A stretch of DNA of 64,000 nt from CAVZXS01 sp963779325 (GCA_963779325.1 CAVZXS010000025.1:62001-126000); one strand, 5' to 3'; positions 18,382 to 28,649 are shown, counted from the stretch's first letter. A program made the numbers and translations. Notes: generated from the sequence alone by a model not told the origin.

Positions 18382-19176
18382 ATGACAAAAACCGGAGAAA
18401 AGATGGCCGAGATGGCAAAACCCATGAAGAAAATTCTAATAACGCAGCCCAGGCCTGAAAGCGAAAAATCGCCGTATTTTGAGCTTCAACGAAAGTACAA
18501 TCTGGAGCTTGAGTTTCAGCCATTTATTCGTTTGGAGCCTATACCCGCTAAGGAATTCCGAAAACAAAAAATTGACCTTCTTCACTATACGGGTGTCATA
18601 TTCACCAGTCGTAATGCCATAGATCATTTCTTCCGTACCTGCGATGAAATGAAAGTAAATATTTCTCAGGACACCAAGTATTTCTGTGTTACCGAAGCCG
18701 TAGCCCTTTACCTGCAAAAATTTATTCTGTACAGAAAACGTAAAGTTTTTTACGGCGCCGATGGTACCAACAAAAGCATGTTCGATGTAATCAACAAGCA
18801 TAAGGGCAACGAAAAGTTCCTGTACGTTTGTTCCGAAAACCAGCAGGATAATGATATATGCAATTGGTTAAAAGTAAATAAATGCGAGTTCGCACTGGCT
18901 TTTATGTACAGAACGCAGAGTAATGACGTAAAAGATTTGCTAAGTAAAAATTCATTTGATGTGATTTGCTTCTTTACCCCCAGCGGTGTAAAAAGTCTTT
19001 TTGATAACCTGCCTAAGTACAAACAAAACGGAACTATCTTCGGCGCATTTGGCAGCAATACTTCCAAAGCGGTAGAAGAAGCCGGTTTGAAATTAGACAT
19101 AAAAGCCCCGCAGCCGCAGGCTCAATCTATGGTGGCGGCATTGGAACAATACTTAGCCGGCAGCGTAAAGAAATAA
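18382..19176 (+). CDS. hemD: Uroporphyrinogen-III synthase
   Basis: A 264-residue enzyme that closes and inverts ring D of hydroxymethylbilane in heme and corrinoid synthesis. The two-lobed HemD fold is suggested by KKILITQPRPESEKSP near the start, GVIFTSRNAIDHFF (about residue 71), and FDVICFFTPSGVKSLF plus FGAFGSNTSKAVEEAG in the second half. The first ATG is used; ATGs at 18403 and 18424 are possible alternatives because the first 14 residues are outside the conserved fold. Sequence divergence is normal for this enzyme. Confidence 0.85.
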   Translation: MTKTGEKMAEMAKPMKKILITQPRPESEKSPYFELQRKYNLELEFQPFIRLEPIPAKEFRKQKIDLLHYTGVIFTSRNAIDHFFRTCDEMKVNISQDTKYFCVTEAVALYLQKFILYRKRKVFYGADGTNKSMFDVINKHKGNEKFLYVCSENQQDNDICNWLKVNKCEFALAFMYRTQSNDVKDLLSKNSFDVICFFTPSGVKSLFDNLPKYKQNGTIFGAFGSNTSKAVEEAGLKLDIKAPQPQAQSMVAALEQYLAGSVKK

Positions 19177-19214
19177 AGAACTCTCTGTAACTAACTCAAA
19201 CTGTTTATAGAAAT

Positions 19215-19240
19215 AGCCCTGTAACAAGGGCTTTTTTATT
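19215..19240 (+). terminator. Rho-independent terminator after hemD
   Basis: AGCCCT (19215-19220) and AGGGCT (19227-19232) form a stem followed by TTTTTATTT. Confidence 0.85.
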
Positions 19241-19337
19241 TGCGCCACGTCCGTACTTTTACAAACAGATACCTGCTCCATTTTTTAAATAACTTTAAAT
19301 AAGGGCTAACGTTAAACTCATAACCTGAAACACACCC

Positions 19338-21446
19338 ATGCACAAATTCACCAATCAACTGATCAACGAAACAAGCCCTTATCTTTTACAACATGCGCAT
19401 AATCCTGTAAACTGGCACCCCTGGACGGAGGAGGCATTACAAAAAGCCAAAGAAGAAAACAAACCCATCCTGATCAGTATCGGTTATTCGGCTTGTCATT
19501 GGTGTCATGTAATGGAAAGAGAAAGTTTTGAAGATGAAGCCACGGCCCGAATCATGAATGATTTGTTTGTCAATATAAAAATAGACAGGGAGGAGCGACC
19601 CGATTTAGACCATATATACATGGATGCGGTACAGGCTATTACGGGTAGCGGCGGCTGGCCGCTGAATGTTTTTCTTACACCCGATTGTAAGCCATTCTAC
19701 GGCGGCACTTATTTCCCGCCGGTAAAAGCATATAATCGCCCCTCCTGGAAAGAGGTATTGCAGTCTATAGCAAAATCTTTTAATGAAAAGCGAAACGAAG
19801 TAGACGCACAGGCCGAAAATCTTACAGAGCATTTGCTGAAATCAAACTCATTTGGCATTGCCGGTGTTTCAGATACCGATGATGCACAGGCGACGCTTTT
19901 TAAAAAAGAAAAATTAGATGAAGCCTTTGGCAATATAATGAAGGCGGCCGACAAGGAATGGGGCGGTTTTGGTAAGGCGCCTAAATTTCCTCAAACATTT
20001 ACCATACAATTTTTGTTGAGGTATGCATACATTAATAAAGGAGATGATAAACTGTGCGATGCTGCACTAAAGCAGGCTTGTTTAAGTTTGGATAAAATGA
20101 TCGACGGCGGCATTTATGACCAAATAGGCGGAGGCTTTGCACGGTACAGTACCGATACGGAATGGCTGGCGCCTCATTTTGAAAAAATGCTTTATGACAA
20201 TGCGCTGCTGATTTCAGTACTGAGTGAAGCTTACCAATTTACAAAAAATGAAAAGTACAAACGGGTAATTGAGGAAACGGTTGTTTTTTTAGAAAGAGAG
20301 CTGATGCATGCTGATGGCGGCTTCTATGCCGCATTGGATGCTGACAGTGAAGGAGAGGAGGGTAAGTATTATGTATGGAAGTATGAAGAGGTTCTCCGGT
20401 TGCTTGGCCCGGATGCGGAACCGTTTTGCAGTTATTATGATATCACGCCCCGCGGCAATTGGCACGAAGGCAATCATACGGCGGAAATAAAAAATATACC
20501 CAGAATCTTGTTTCCGTTAAAAGAAAAAGCTGCTGAATTTTCAATTACGGAAACTGAATTGAGTGAGTTACTGGCCGGGTGTAAATCCAAGTTACTCGCC
20601 GAAAGGGAGAAAAGAATAAGGCCTTCTTTGGATGATAAAATATTGTTGGGCTGGAATGCCCTGATGAGCGGAGCCCTTTGCAAAGCGTATGCTGCCACCG
20701 GCAAAGAAAACTACCGGCAACTTGCTGAAAAAAATATACGATACCTTTTAAAAGAATTTATAGATACCGATACGGGATTATTTTACCACACCCGAAAAAA
20801 CGGCGAATCTAAATACCCGGCATTTTTGGATGATTACGCATATTTTATACAAGCTCTTTTACAGCTGCACGAAGTAACGGGCCAAACGGAATGGTTACTC
20901 AAGGCAAAAGAATTAACCTCGGTAGTGGTTGACCAATTTAGCGATGATGAATCCCCTTTTTTCTTTTATACCGGCAAAAACCAGAAAGATGTTATTATAA
21001 GAAAAAAAGAGGTGTATGATGGCGCCGTACCATCGGGCAATGCAATTATGGCTTATAATTTGTACCAAATGGCTATCCTGTTTGATCAGGCGGTTTGGAA
21101 GGAAAGAGCCTTCAAAATGTTGATATCTCTTGGAAATGCCGTTGTCCGGTATCCAACCTCTTTCGGCGTGTGGGCGTCTTTGCTTGCGGAAACGATTTCG
21201 TCCACGGTAGAAATAGCGATAGTGGGGGCAAAAGCCGGGGAAATGCTTAAGAAAGTGTCGGAATTTTATAGTCCGCACAAAATAATAATGACCTCAAAAG
21301 CCGAAATGGATGATTTTCCGTTGTTGAGGGGTAAAACCGGGGATGCCGAAACACTAATATATGTTTGTAAGGATTATGCCTGTCGGGAGCCTTTAAACGG
21401 CCCGGAAAAATTATTTGAGCTGTTGGATAAAATAAATTCTCATTAG
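19338..21446 (+). CDS. Thioredoxin-fold DUF255 protein (YyaL/SSP411-like)
   Basis: A 702-residue cytoplasmic protein. The N-terminal thioredoxin-like DUF255 domain (residues 1-165) has the family signature NPVNWHPW and the CHWC pair (Cys53, Cys56). After it comes a long alpha/alpha-toroid domain like N-acylglucosamine 2-epimerase/cellulase folds (for example GGGFARYSTDTEWLAPHFEKM). The family is widespread from bacteria to humans (SPATA20) but has no settled enzymatic role. It stands alone, 160 bp after the hemD terminator region. Confidence 0.88.
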   Translation: MHKFTNQLINETSPYLLQHAHNPVNWHPWTEEALQKAKEENKPILISIGYSACHWCHVMERESFEDEATARIMNDLFVNIKIDREERPDLDHIYMDAVQAITGSGGWPLNVFLTPDCKPFYGGTYFPPVKAYNRPSWKEVLQSIAKSFNEKRNEVDAQAENLTEHLLKSNSFGIAGVSDTDDAQATLFKKEKLDEAFGNIMKAADKEWGGFGKAPKFPQTFTIQFLLRYAYINKGDDKLCDAALKQACLSLDKMIDGGIYDQIGGGFARYSTDTEWLAPHFEKMLYDNALLISVLSEAYQFTKNEKYKRVIEETVVFLERELMHADGGFYAALDADSEGEEGKYYVWKYEEVLRLLGPDAEPFCSYYDITPRGNWHEGNHTAEIKNIPRILFPLKEKAAEFSITETELSELLAGCKSKLLAEREKRIRPSLDDKILLGWNALMSGALCKAYAATGKENYRQLAEKNIRYLLKEFIDTDTGLFYHTRKNGESKYPAFLDDYAYFIQALLQLHEVTGQTEWLLKAKELTSVVVDQFSDDESPFFFYTGKNQKDVIIRKKEVYDGAVPSGNAIMAYNLYQMAILFDQAVWKERAFKMLISLGNAVVRYPTSFGVWASLLAETISSTVEIAIVGAKAGEMLKKVSEFYSPHKIIMTSKAEMDDFPLLRGKTGDAETLIYVCKDYACREPLNGPEKLFELLDKINSH

Positions 21447-21588
21447 TAACCGTTAAAGCAATATCGAGGCATAATATGCGTTTTAAATTTTACTAAGTAA
21501 AAAAACGTTGTTTATTTAACAAATAAATACTAAGATTGTGGTTCGTATTAAATCAAAAATTAATAATTGCCCAATACCCTTTAAGAGT

Positions 21589-22890
21589 ATGAAAATGAAA
21601 AACCTTTATTTAACCCTAATGTCAGTTACCGCAGTATTGCTGTTGGTTAGCTGCGGAAAATCCGGAAAATCTTCAAAAGGTACTGACTTTAAAGGTCAGT
21701 TACTCGGTGTAGCCCCCGGCAGTAAGTATGTGTTGCCAAAGCCTCCGGGTATGGTATACATTCCTCAAGGAACCTTTCACATGGGTCCCAGCGACGAGGA
21801 TTTAGCTTACTCTTTCAGTGCCCGTAACCGTGCTACTTCTATCAGTGGCTTTTGGATGGATGCAACTGAAATTACCAATAATGAATATCGTCAGTATGTA
21901 AACTGGGTTCGTGACTCGGTAGTAGCCAAAAAATTAGGCTATATAAAAGCAGTTGACGGCAATGAACTGGTAGACCAGGCGAAAATGAAAACTGTAAAAT
22001 GGGGCGATCCTAAATTTATAGAAGAGCTTGGCCAAACAGATATGTTGATAGCTCCTGAAGATCGTATCAACAACAGAAAGGAAATTGATGTTACCAAGAT
22101 CGTTTACCTGGCTGAAAGCTTCGATTTGAAAGAAGCAGCTAAAAGAGAAAACGCAAAAAGACCCCGCAAAGACTTTATCGTTCGCGATACTGTATCGGCT
22201 TACCCTGATACACTTTGCTGGATCCGTGACTTCGCTTATTCATATAACGAACCGATGACCAAGCGATATTTCAACCACCCGTCTACCGGTAACTATCCTG
22301 TAGTAGGTGTAAGTTGGAAACAGGCGAATGCTTTCTGTAACTGGCGTACGCAGTTTTTGAACAATTACCTTGAGTCAAAAAACAGAACGCAGGAATCAGA
22401 TTTCCGTCTGCCAACCGAAGCTCAGTGGGAGTATGCATCTCGCGGCGGTCGCTCACAAACTATGTTCCCTTGGGGTAACTATTACCTTAGAAATAAAAAA
22501 GGATGTCTGATGGCCAACTTCAAACCCGGCCGCGGCAACTATCCTGAAGACGGCGGATTTTACACAGTACGTGCCGATGCTTACTGGCCCAATGATTTTG
22601 GTTTGTATTGCATGGCAGGAAACGTAGCTGAGTGGACATCTACCATTTATTACGAAGGACGTACCAACTTTCAGCATGATATGAACCCTGATGTACGCTG
22701 GAACGCAAAAGATTCAGATCCTCCAAAAATGAAGCGTAAGATTATTCGCGGCGGTAGCTGGAAAGATGTGGGTTATTACCTGCAGAACGGTACCAGCACG
22801 TATGAATACCAGGATTCAACTAAATCTTATATAGGGTTCCGTACGGTAATTGATTTACCGGCTGCTACTCAAAAAGGTCGTCGCAAATAA
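21589..22890 (+). CDS. gldK: Gliding motility lipoprotein GldK
   Basis: A 433-residue outer-membrane lipoprotein of the type 9 secretion system, which with GldN forms the periplasmic ring. The start is ATG 21589, giving a signal peptide and lipobox LLVSC with Cys22. A GTG at 21538 would add 17 residues that do not resemble a leader. The body is a formylglycine-generating-enzyme/sulfatase-modifying fold, seen in PPGMVYIPQGTFHMG, FRLPTEAQWEYASRGG, MAGNVAEWTS and IIRGGSWKD. It is the first gene of gldKLMN, about 140 bp after the previous gene. Confidence 0.95.
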   Translation: MKMKNLYLTLMSVTAVLLLVSCGKSGKSSKGTDFKGQLLGVAPGSKYVLPKPPGMVYIPQGTFHMGPSDEDLAYSFSARNRATSISGFWMDATEITNNEYRQYVNWVRDSVVAKKLGYIKAVDGNELVDQAKMKTVKWGDPKFIEELGQTDMLIAPEDRINNRKEIDVTKIVYLAESFDLKEAAKRENAKRPRKDFIVRDTVSAYPDTLCWIRDFAYSYNEPMTKRYFNHPSTGNYPVVGVSWKQANAFCNWRTQFLNNYLESKNRTQESDFRLPTEAQWEYASRGGRSQTMFPWGNYYLRNKKGCLMANFKPGRGNYPEDGGFYTVRADAYWPNDFGLYCMAGNVAEWTSTIYYEGRTNFQHDMNPDVRWNAKDSDPPKMKRKIIRGGSWKDVGYYLQNGTSTYEYQDSTKSYIGFRTVIDLPAATQKGRRK

Positions 22891-23027
22891 AATTTACTTA
22901 TAAAAAATACTGAGGTTTTTATTTGCGACCTCTTTTAAATAAGAGGAAGTCATATTCTCCGAAACTGCACTGCATTGTCTTAATCAATTTAGTAAACTAT
23001 TTAAATTCACCTATAAAACGAACCTTT

Positions 23028-23861
23028 ATGCTGTTCTTTAAAACCCAACGAGGTCAAGTGGTCCTCAACTTTATTTTCGCTTTTTTTGCTGCCGTTGTAA
23101 TCCTCGGAGCATTATTTAAAATTCGTCACTGGCCTTTTGCAGATGAAATGATCACTGCAGGTCTTTTGGCTGAAGTTATCGTGTTCTTGGTAATGGCCTT
23201 ATTAGTGCCTCCTCCCGAAGAGCCGCATTGGCAGCGTTATTTCCCGAACATTAACGAGCATCCCGATGTGGAGAAAGCCCGTACAGGTAAGTTCGAAGTA
23301 ACTCCGTTAAGCTTTGCCGGTTCTACCAACAGCGGTAATCCTGCTATCAGCAAGTTTGAGGACATGCTGAAAGATGCAGACATTACGCCTGCTAATCTTG
23401 GTAAATTGAGCGATAACTTTAAGAAATTAGGAACTACAGTAGATAAAATGAGCGATATAAGTGATGTAGTAGCTGCAACAGGCGATTACACCGCTAAAAC
23501 AAAAGAGGCTTCTATTGCTTTAGGCAGTATGAAAGACGCTTATGTAGGCGCTGCCAACAGCATCCAGCATTTTAACGCTGCTGCCGACGGTACTAAACAA
23601 TTCCATGAGCAGGTGCAGGTGCTTACCAAAAACCTCGGTTCATTGAATACCATTTATGAACTGGAATTGCAGGACAGCAACAACCACCTGAAAGCCATGA
23701 ATAAGTTTTATGGTAACCTGGTTACTGCTTCTGAAGCAATGCAGGACAGCGTAACGGATGCTAAGAAAGCGCATGAGCAAATCGGTGCATTGGCCAATAA
23801 CTTGGGTCGTTTGAACCAGGTGTACGGCAATATGCTGAGTGCAATGCAGGGCAGAGCATAA
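23028..23861 (+). CDS. gldL: Gliding motility protein GldL
   Basis: A 277-residue inner-membrane protein that with GldM forms the proton-driven motor of gliding and type 9 secretion. The start is ATG 23028 (MLFFKTQRGQ). Two transmembrane helices lie near the N-terminus (about residues 10-32 and 40-60), and the first holds the conserved GALFKIRHWP segment that follows the motor's charged residue region. The C-terminal 180 residues are a helical, coiled-coil-rich cytoplasmic tail (ANLGKLSDNFKKLG, SLNTIYELELQDSN). Confidence 0.95.
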   Translation: MLFFKTQRGQVVLNFIFAFFAAVVILGALFKIRHWPFADEMITAGLLAEVIVFLVMALLVPPPEEPHWQRYFPNINEHPDVEKARTGKFEVTPLSFAGSTNSGNPAISKFEDMLKDADITPANLGKLSDNFKKLGTTVDKMSDISDVVAATGDYTAKTKEASIALGSMKDAYVGAANSIQHFNAAADGTKQFHEQVQVLTKNLGSLNTIYELELQDSNNHLKAMNKFYGNLVTASEAMQDSVTDAKKAHEQIGALANNLGRLNQVYGNMLSAMQGRA

Positions 23862-24005
23862 GTTATCAGAATAAATAGTTTTATTGGTTTCGTTTTAATA
23901 TATAAAGATCAGAACAGCCGATAAAATCCATATCCCGTGATAAATAAAATGTCACCATTTTAAAAACCTGTTCAGGCCGCAAGCCGAACGATAAAAATAA
24001 ATTGT

Positions 24006-25532
24006 ATGTCTTTACCTAAAGAACCCAGGCAAAAGATGATTAACATGATGTATTTGGTGCTGACCGCGTTGTTGGCACTGAATGTATCTGCTGAGATTCT
24101 TAACGCCTTTAAGACAGTAAATACCAGCTTGGAGAAAACCAATACTGTTGTTGGTGCTTCTACCGAAACGATCATTGCTTCCTTGACGGAAAAAATGACG
24201 GATCCGTCAAGCGCCACTAAAGCAGCTATTTGGAAACCCAAAGCTGAAGAAGTAACAAAATTGACAGCAGGAGTTTATAATTATATTAAATCTTTAAAAG
24301 ATCAAATAATTAATACTGCCGGCGGAGATGCCGCAGCAGGCAAGCCGCTTACCAAAGATGATAATCTTGACATCCCTACACGTTTATTGATAGACCAGGG
24401 AGCCGGTAAAAAATTGTTGCAAATGTTAACTGAGTACAAGGCGAACATCTTAAAAGTGGATCCTTTGATCAATACACAGTTTGCAACTTCTTTACCAATC
24501 AATTTGGAAAAGCCGGTTACAAAAAGTAAAAATAGTTCTTGGGAAGCAGCTTATTTCCACATGGTTCCTACCGTGGCTGCTATTACCATGCTTAGCAAGT
24601 TTCAGAACGACGTAAAAACTACAGAGAATAAAGTAGTTGCGTTTTGTCACGAGCAGGTTGGTAAAGTAACCGTTCGTTTTGATACTTATGCAGCGATAGT
24701 TGGACAGAGTTCAAAATACCTGATGCCGGGTCAAAATCTGGAAATTGTTGCAGGTGTGGGAGCTTTCAGTAAAAATGCGAAGCCAGTTATTAATATCGGC
24801 GGACAGACTATTCCTGTTGGCGAAGAAGGTACTGCTACACACAGTGTTGCCGGCGGTGGTGTCGGAAACCATACTGTGGGGGTTACCGTTTCTTACACCG
24901 ATCAGGAAGGTAAGCTGCAAACTATTAAAAAAGATATCGAATATACTGTAGGCCAATCCAATGCTTCAATAGCATTGCCTAAGATGAACGTTCTGTATAT
25001 TGGTTACAACAACCCTGTATTTGTAGCTGCAGGTGGCGCCGGTGCCGAGCAATTGAGTGTATCAATTTCAGGCGGCGGTGGTTCTATCAGCGGTGGAAGA
25101 GGCGAGTATATTGCCAGGGTAAGTTCTCAAACTGATAACTGTGTTATAACTGTATCAGCAAATGGCAAGGTACTGGGACAGCAAAGTTTCCGTGTACGTG
25201 CATTGCCTGATCCCGTTGCAACGGTTGGTGGTGAACCGAGCGGTGCTAATGTATCTGCCGCAGCATTTAAGGCGCAAGCCGGTGTGGGTGCTTTTGTGAA
25301 AGATTTCCCGCTTGATTTAAAATACAGCGTAACAAGTTTCTCTATTGTAGCCGATACAGAAGATGGCGATATCGCTACTGCTGATTGTACAGGTAATGCA
25401 TGGAGCCCTAAAGCAAGAGGAATTATCAACGGACTAAGAGCCGGTCAACTGATAACTATTGAGAATATCTATTGCGTAGGTGAAGACGGCAGAAGAAGAA
25501 AATTGCCCGCCTTATTATATAATATGAGATAA
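24006..25532 (+). CDS. gldM: Gliding motility protein GldM
   Basis: A 508-residue motor partner of GldL. One N-terminal transmembrane helix (MINMMYLVLTALLALNVSAE, residues 11-30) anchors a long periplasmic part made of four domains (a helical D1 and three Ig-like D2-D4), ending in VGEDGRRRKLPALLYNMR. It links the inner-membrane motor to the GldK/GldN ring. It follows gldL by 144 bp and precedes gldN by about 10 bp. Confidence 0.95.
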   Translation: MSLPKEPRQKMINMMYLVLTALLALNVSAEILNAFKTVNTSLEKTNTVVGASTETIIASLTEKMTDPSSATKAAIWKPKAEEVTKLTAGVYNYIKSLKDQIINTAGGDAAAGKPLTKDDNLDIPTRLLIDQGAGKKLLQMLTEYKANILKVDPLINTQFATSLPINLEKPVTKSKNSSWEAAYFHMVPTVAAITMLSKFQNDVKTTENKVVAFCHEQVGKVTVRFDTYAAIVGQSSKYLMPGQNLEIVAGVGAFSKNAKPVINIGGQTIPVGEEGTATHSVAGGGVGNHTVGVTVSYTDQEGKLQTIKKDIEYTVGQSNASIALPKMNVLYIGYNNPVFVAAGGAGAEQLSVSISGGGGSISGGRGEYIARVSSQTDNCVITVSANGKVLGQQSFRVRALPDPVATVGGEPSGANVSAAAFKAQAGVGAFVKDFPLDLKYSVTSFSIVADTEDGDIATADCTGNAWSPKARGIINGLRAGQLITIENIYCVGEDGRRRKLPALLYNMR

Positions 25533-25543
25533 AAATTTTGAAT

Positions 25544-26575
25544 ATGAAAAGTATACTAATAAAATTTTGTTCTGTTGCTTTATTGCTGACAGTACTTGCT
25601 GATACCGCGGATGCGCAAAGAGGTCCGAGAAGAAGACCTGCCGGCGGCAATGCCGGTAATACCGGGGGTAACCAGCAGCAAGTTAACAACACGCAGCAAT
25701 TACCTTCGGGTTACAATCCTACGGGAAATATTCCTATCAGGGTTGATACCGGTACAGGTTCTTCAGGTACAAGCATACTTCCGTCGCTTCGTAATGACGG
25801 TGCTTTTGACAGAAGCGCTATAAGCGAGGTAACTCCTTTGCCTTACGAGCATTTAAGAGCGGATGATGCCTTGTATGCCGAAAAAGTTTGGCGTGAGCTT
25901 GATTTACGTGAAAAAATGAATATGCCTTTCCGTTATAAAGCGGCCGATAACAACGGCGACCAGCAATTTGTAAGCATTTTAATAAAAGCTGTACAAAGCG
26001 GCGAGGTAACAGCTTTCGCGGATGAGCGTTTCAGTACGCCTCTTTCTGCAACAGAAACAGCAAGTATTACATCAGGCGGTTCTGCCGATACAACAGCGGT
26101 ACGTGATATAAATGATCCTAATAAAATTACCGAGTATGTTGTTACACGCACATCTTTTGATGTGGAGTCTGTAATAAAATTAAGGATTAAAGAAGAGTGG
26201 GTTTTTGACAGGGAAGCCAGCCGTTTATTTGTACGTATTTTAGGTATAGCGCCGTTGAAAACGGAGTATGTACCGGGTACTACAAAAGAAAGAGGTTCAA
26301 GCGTTATGTTCTGGGTTTATTATCCGGACATGCGCGGCATACTTGCAAAATACCAGGCGTACAATGCAAAGAACATGGGTGCAAGCCGTATGACATGGGA
26401 AGAGTTATTGGAAGCCCGTATGTTCAGCAGTTATATTACGAAATCAACTTTGGACAACCCGCTGAATAAAACAATTAAACAGATAATGCCAAAAGATCCA
26501 ATTTTAGCTTTGCTGGAAGGTGATAATATTAAAGACAAAATATTCAACTACGAGCAAGACCTATGGTCATACTAA
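25544..26575 (+). CDS. gldN: Gliding motility protein GldN
   Basis: A 343-residue periplasmic protein of the GldK/GldN ring. The start is ATG 25544 (MKSILIKFC), giving a signal peptide that ends near DTADAQ. A low-complexity Arg/Gly/Asn/Gln-rich linker (residues 24-60) follows, then the conserved GldN domain (YAEKVWRELDLREKMN, VMFWVYYPDMRGILA, MTWEELLEARMF). A TTG at 25538 is not needed. The strong inverted repeat after its stop ends the operon. Confidence 0.95.
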   Translation: MKSILIKFCSVALLLTVLADTADAQRGPRRRPAGGNAGNTGGNQQQVNNTQQLPSGYNPTGNIPIRVDTGTGSSGTSILPSLRNDGAFDRSAISEVTPLPYEHLRADDALYAEKVWRELDLREKMNMPFRYKAADNNGDQQFVSILIKAVQSGEVTAFADERFSTPLSATETASITSGGSADTTAVRDINDPNKITEYVVTRTSFDVESVIKLRIKEEWVFDREASRLFVRILGIAPLKTEYVPGTTKERGSSVMFWVYYPDMRGILAKYQAYNAKNMGASRMTWEELLEARMFSSYITKSTLDNPLNKTIKQIMPKDPILALLEGDNIKDKIFNYEQDLWSY

Positions 26576-26607
26576 GCAAGTACTGAATATTTTATATAGA
26601 ATAGATT

Positions 26608-26639
26608 AACAAAGGGTCGTAGAAATACGACCCTTTGTT
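26608..26639 (+). terminator. Terminator-like hairpin after gldN
   Basis: A perfect 14-bp stem (AACAAAGGGTCGTA, 26608-26621; its complement 26626-26639) with loop GAAA. The U-tract is weak (TTGTTGTGTG), so it may stabilise the mRNA end as much as terminate. Confidence 0.8.
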
Positions 26640-26731
26640 GTGTGTGTCAGGTTTCGAGAAAAAATATTTATAAAAAAAATAAAAAATACCGGTTAGTGGT
26701 ATAGGAATTACAAATAAAAGGCCTATCTTCG

Positions 26732-26800
26732 TTTCGGTTTTTCATAGGATATTGGATTTTAAAAACGGGGCTGGATTTCTATCCGGGCCCCACTTTTTTT
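26732..26800 (+). ncRNA. Possible small RNA or orphan leader ending in a strong terminator
   Basis: The hairpin GGGGCTGGAT-TTCT-ATCCGGGCCCC (26767-26791) is followed by ACTTTTTTTA, a good intrinsic terminator, but no gene precedes it after the gldN hairpin. A -7-like box TATCTTCG lies about 40 bp upstream (near 26724-26731). A transcript of about 65 nt would fit. This is inference from the arrangement of the two signals; the hairpin could instead be a second gldN terminator. Confidence 0.3.
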
Positions 26801-26852
26801 ATAGCCAGTTCCACTTTCAAAATAAATTCCGGAGCAGTAAATCGCTGAAAAT

Positions 26853-28649
26853 TTACCTCTCAAAATAGTCTTTCACCATTTTTGCCTTTGCTTTTCCAAT
26901 AATTTCAGCCAGTCTTTCAACGCTTTCTTCTTTCACTTTTTTAACTGATTTTAATTCTTTTAGCAGCAATGCGGCGGTGGCTCTCCCTATGCCTTTTATC
27001 TCTTCCAATTCGTTTTTAAAAGTTCCTTTACTGCGCAGTTTTCTGTGAAATGTAATACCGTGATTATGTACCTCATCACGTATGCGGCGCAGCAGTTTCA
27101 GGCTTTCATTATTGTAAGGCAGTTTCAGGCTTTCTTTGTCGCCGGTAAAAAAAATTTCCTCCACATTTTTTGCCAAGCCTATAAGCGTTGTCTTGCCTGT
27201 AAGTTCCAATTCTCCGATTGCTTCCATAGCGGCGCTTAACTGGCCCTTTCCCCCGTCAATAATAACCAACTGAGGAAACGGCTTCTCTTCTTCCTTAAGG
27301 CGCTTATAACGCCTGTAAACCGCTTCTTTCATACTGGCAAAATCATTAATTCCCTGTACCGTTTTTACATGAAACAGGCGGTATTCTTTTCTGTCGGGCT
27401 CGCCGTTTTTAAAATAAACCATGGCCGATACCGGGTAACTTCCCTGGAAATTGGAGTTATCAAAACATTCGATATGCTGCGGGAGTTCCTGTAGTTGTAA
27501 ATCAGATTGCAACAGCTCAAGCAATTGCAATTTTTCTGCACCCTTACCCAAATGAAGACGTTCAGTACGTTTTTGATCTTCAATAAAATGGTTCACATTC
27601 GTCTCCGAAAGTTCCAGCAGTTTTTTCTTGTCGCCGGCCTTGGGTACGGTAAGCTGTATATCTTTTTCGGGGTATTCAATGTCAAAGGGAATTACTATTT
27701 CATTTGCGTTACTGTTGAACGTGGTTCTGAGTTGCGCTATGGCGAAGGCCAGCACTTCTTCACTCGTCTCTTCTAATTGAGGTTCAAGTTTTATTGTTTT
27801 CGTTTGAATAATAGCGCCGTTTCTTACCATTAAAAAATTAACGAAGGCTATATTTTTTTCTTTTAGTATAGAGAACACATCCATGTTGCCGAATCTTGTA
27901 TTCACTACTACCGATTTGGCCTGGTAGGTTTCCAGAAAATCAATTTTCTTTTTTATCATTTCCGCCTGTTCAAATTCCATTTTTACAGCATGCTCTTTCA
28001 TCTGCTGTTTAAAATGCCGAATTACATCCGTAAGATTTCCTTTTAATAAGTTCTTTATGTGCATCAGTCCTTCATTGTAATCTTCGGGTGTTTGCAATCC
28101 TTCGCAGGGGCCTTTACAATTGCCCAAATGATATTCAAGACATACTTTGAATTTCTTTTGCTGAATATTTTTTTGTGTAAGATTCAATTTGCAGTTGCGG
28201 AGCGGTATGGTGTATTTGGCAAAATCTAATAACTCCCTTACCATTACTACGGAAGTATACGGACCGAAATATTCGGAGCCGTCGTCAATTTTTTTGCGGG
28301 TAAAAAAAATGCGGGGAAACGGTTCATTTTTAATAACTATAAACGGGTAGGTCTTATCGTCTTTTAAACTGATATTATACCTCGGTTGAAATTGTTTTAT
28401 CAACGAGTTTTCCAGCAAGAAAGCATCCTGCTCGGAGTTGACGATGGTAAATTCAATTTTCGCGATACGCTGTACCAGCTCATGCGTTTTTTGCGTGGTA
28501 AACGTTTTAGTGAAATAAGAACTGACTCTTTTGCGCAGACTCTTGGCCTTGCCTACGTATAACAAATAATTTTTTGCATCATAATATTTGTAAATACCCG
28601 GCTTCAGCGGAATTGAGGATGCAATATTTTTAAACTCTGCAGCGGTCAT
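26853..28649 (-). CDS. uvrC: Excinuclease ABC subunit C
   Basis: A 598-residue nuclease of nucleotide-excision repair that makes both incisions with UvrB. The N-terminal GIY-YIG domain has GIY at 18-20, YVG at 31-33 and Arg39. A UvrB-interacting UVR segment follows near residue 205, then the RNase H-like second nuclease domain around IECFDNSNFQGSYPVSAMV and LVIIDGGKGQLSAA. Two C-terminal helix-hairpin-helix motifs (IKGIGRATAALLL) end the protein. Its start overlaps the stop of the lipoprotein gene by four bases, so the two are co-transcribed. Confidence 0.95.
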   Translation of the reverse strand: MTAAEFKNIASSIPLKPGIYKYYDAKNYLLYVGKAKSLRKRVSSYFTKTFTTQKTHELVQRIAKIEFTIVNSEQDAFLLENSLIKQFQPRYNISLKDDKTYPFIVIKNEPFPRIFFTRKKIDDGSEYFGPYTSVVMVRELLDFAKYTIPLRNCKLNLTQKNIQQKKFKVCLEYHLGNCKGPCEGLQTPEDYNEGLMHIKNLLKGNLTDVIRHFKQQMKEHAVKMEFEQAEMIKKKIDFLETYQAKSVVVNTRFGNMDVFSILKEKNIAFVNFLMVRNGAIIQTKTIKLEPQLEETSEEVLAFAIAQLRTTFNSNANEIVIPFDIEYPEKDIQLTVPKAGDKKKLLELSETNVNHFIEDQKRTERLHLGKGAEKLQLLELLQSDLQLQELPQHIECFDNSNFQGSYPVSAMVYFKNGEPDRKEYRLFHVKTVQGINDFASMKEAVYRRYKRLKEEEKPFPQLVIIDGGKGQLSAAMEAIGELELTGKTTLIGLAKNVEEIFFTGDKESLKLPYNNESLKLLRRIRDEVHNHGITFHRKLRSKGTFKNELEEIKGIGRATAALLLKELKSVKKVKEESVERLAEIIGKAKAKMVKDYFER

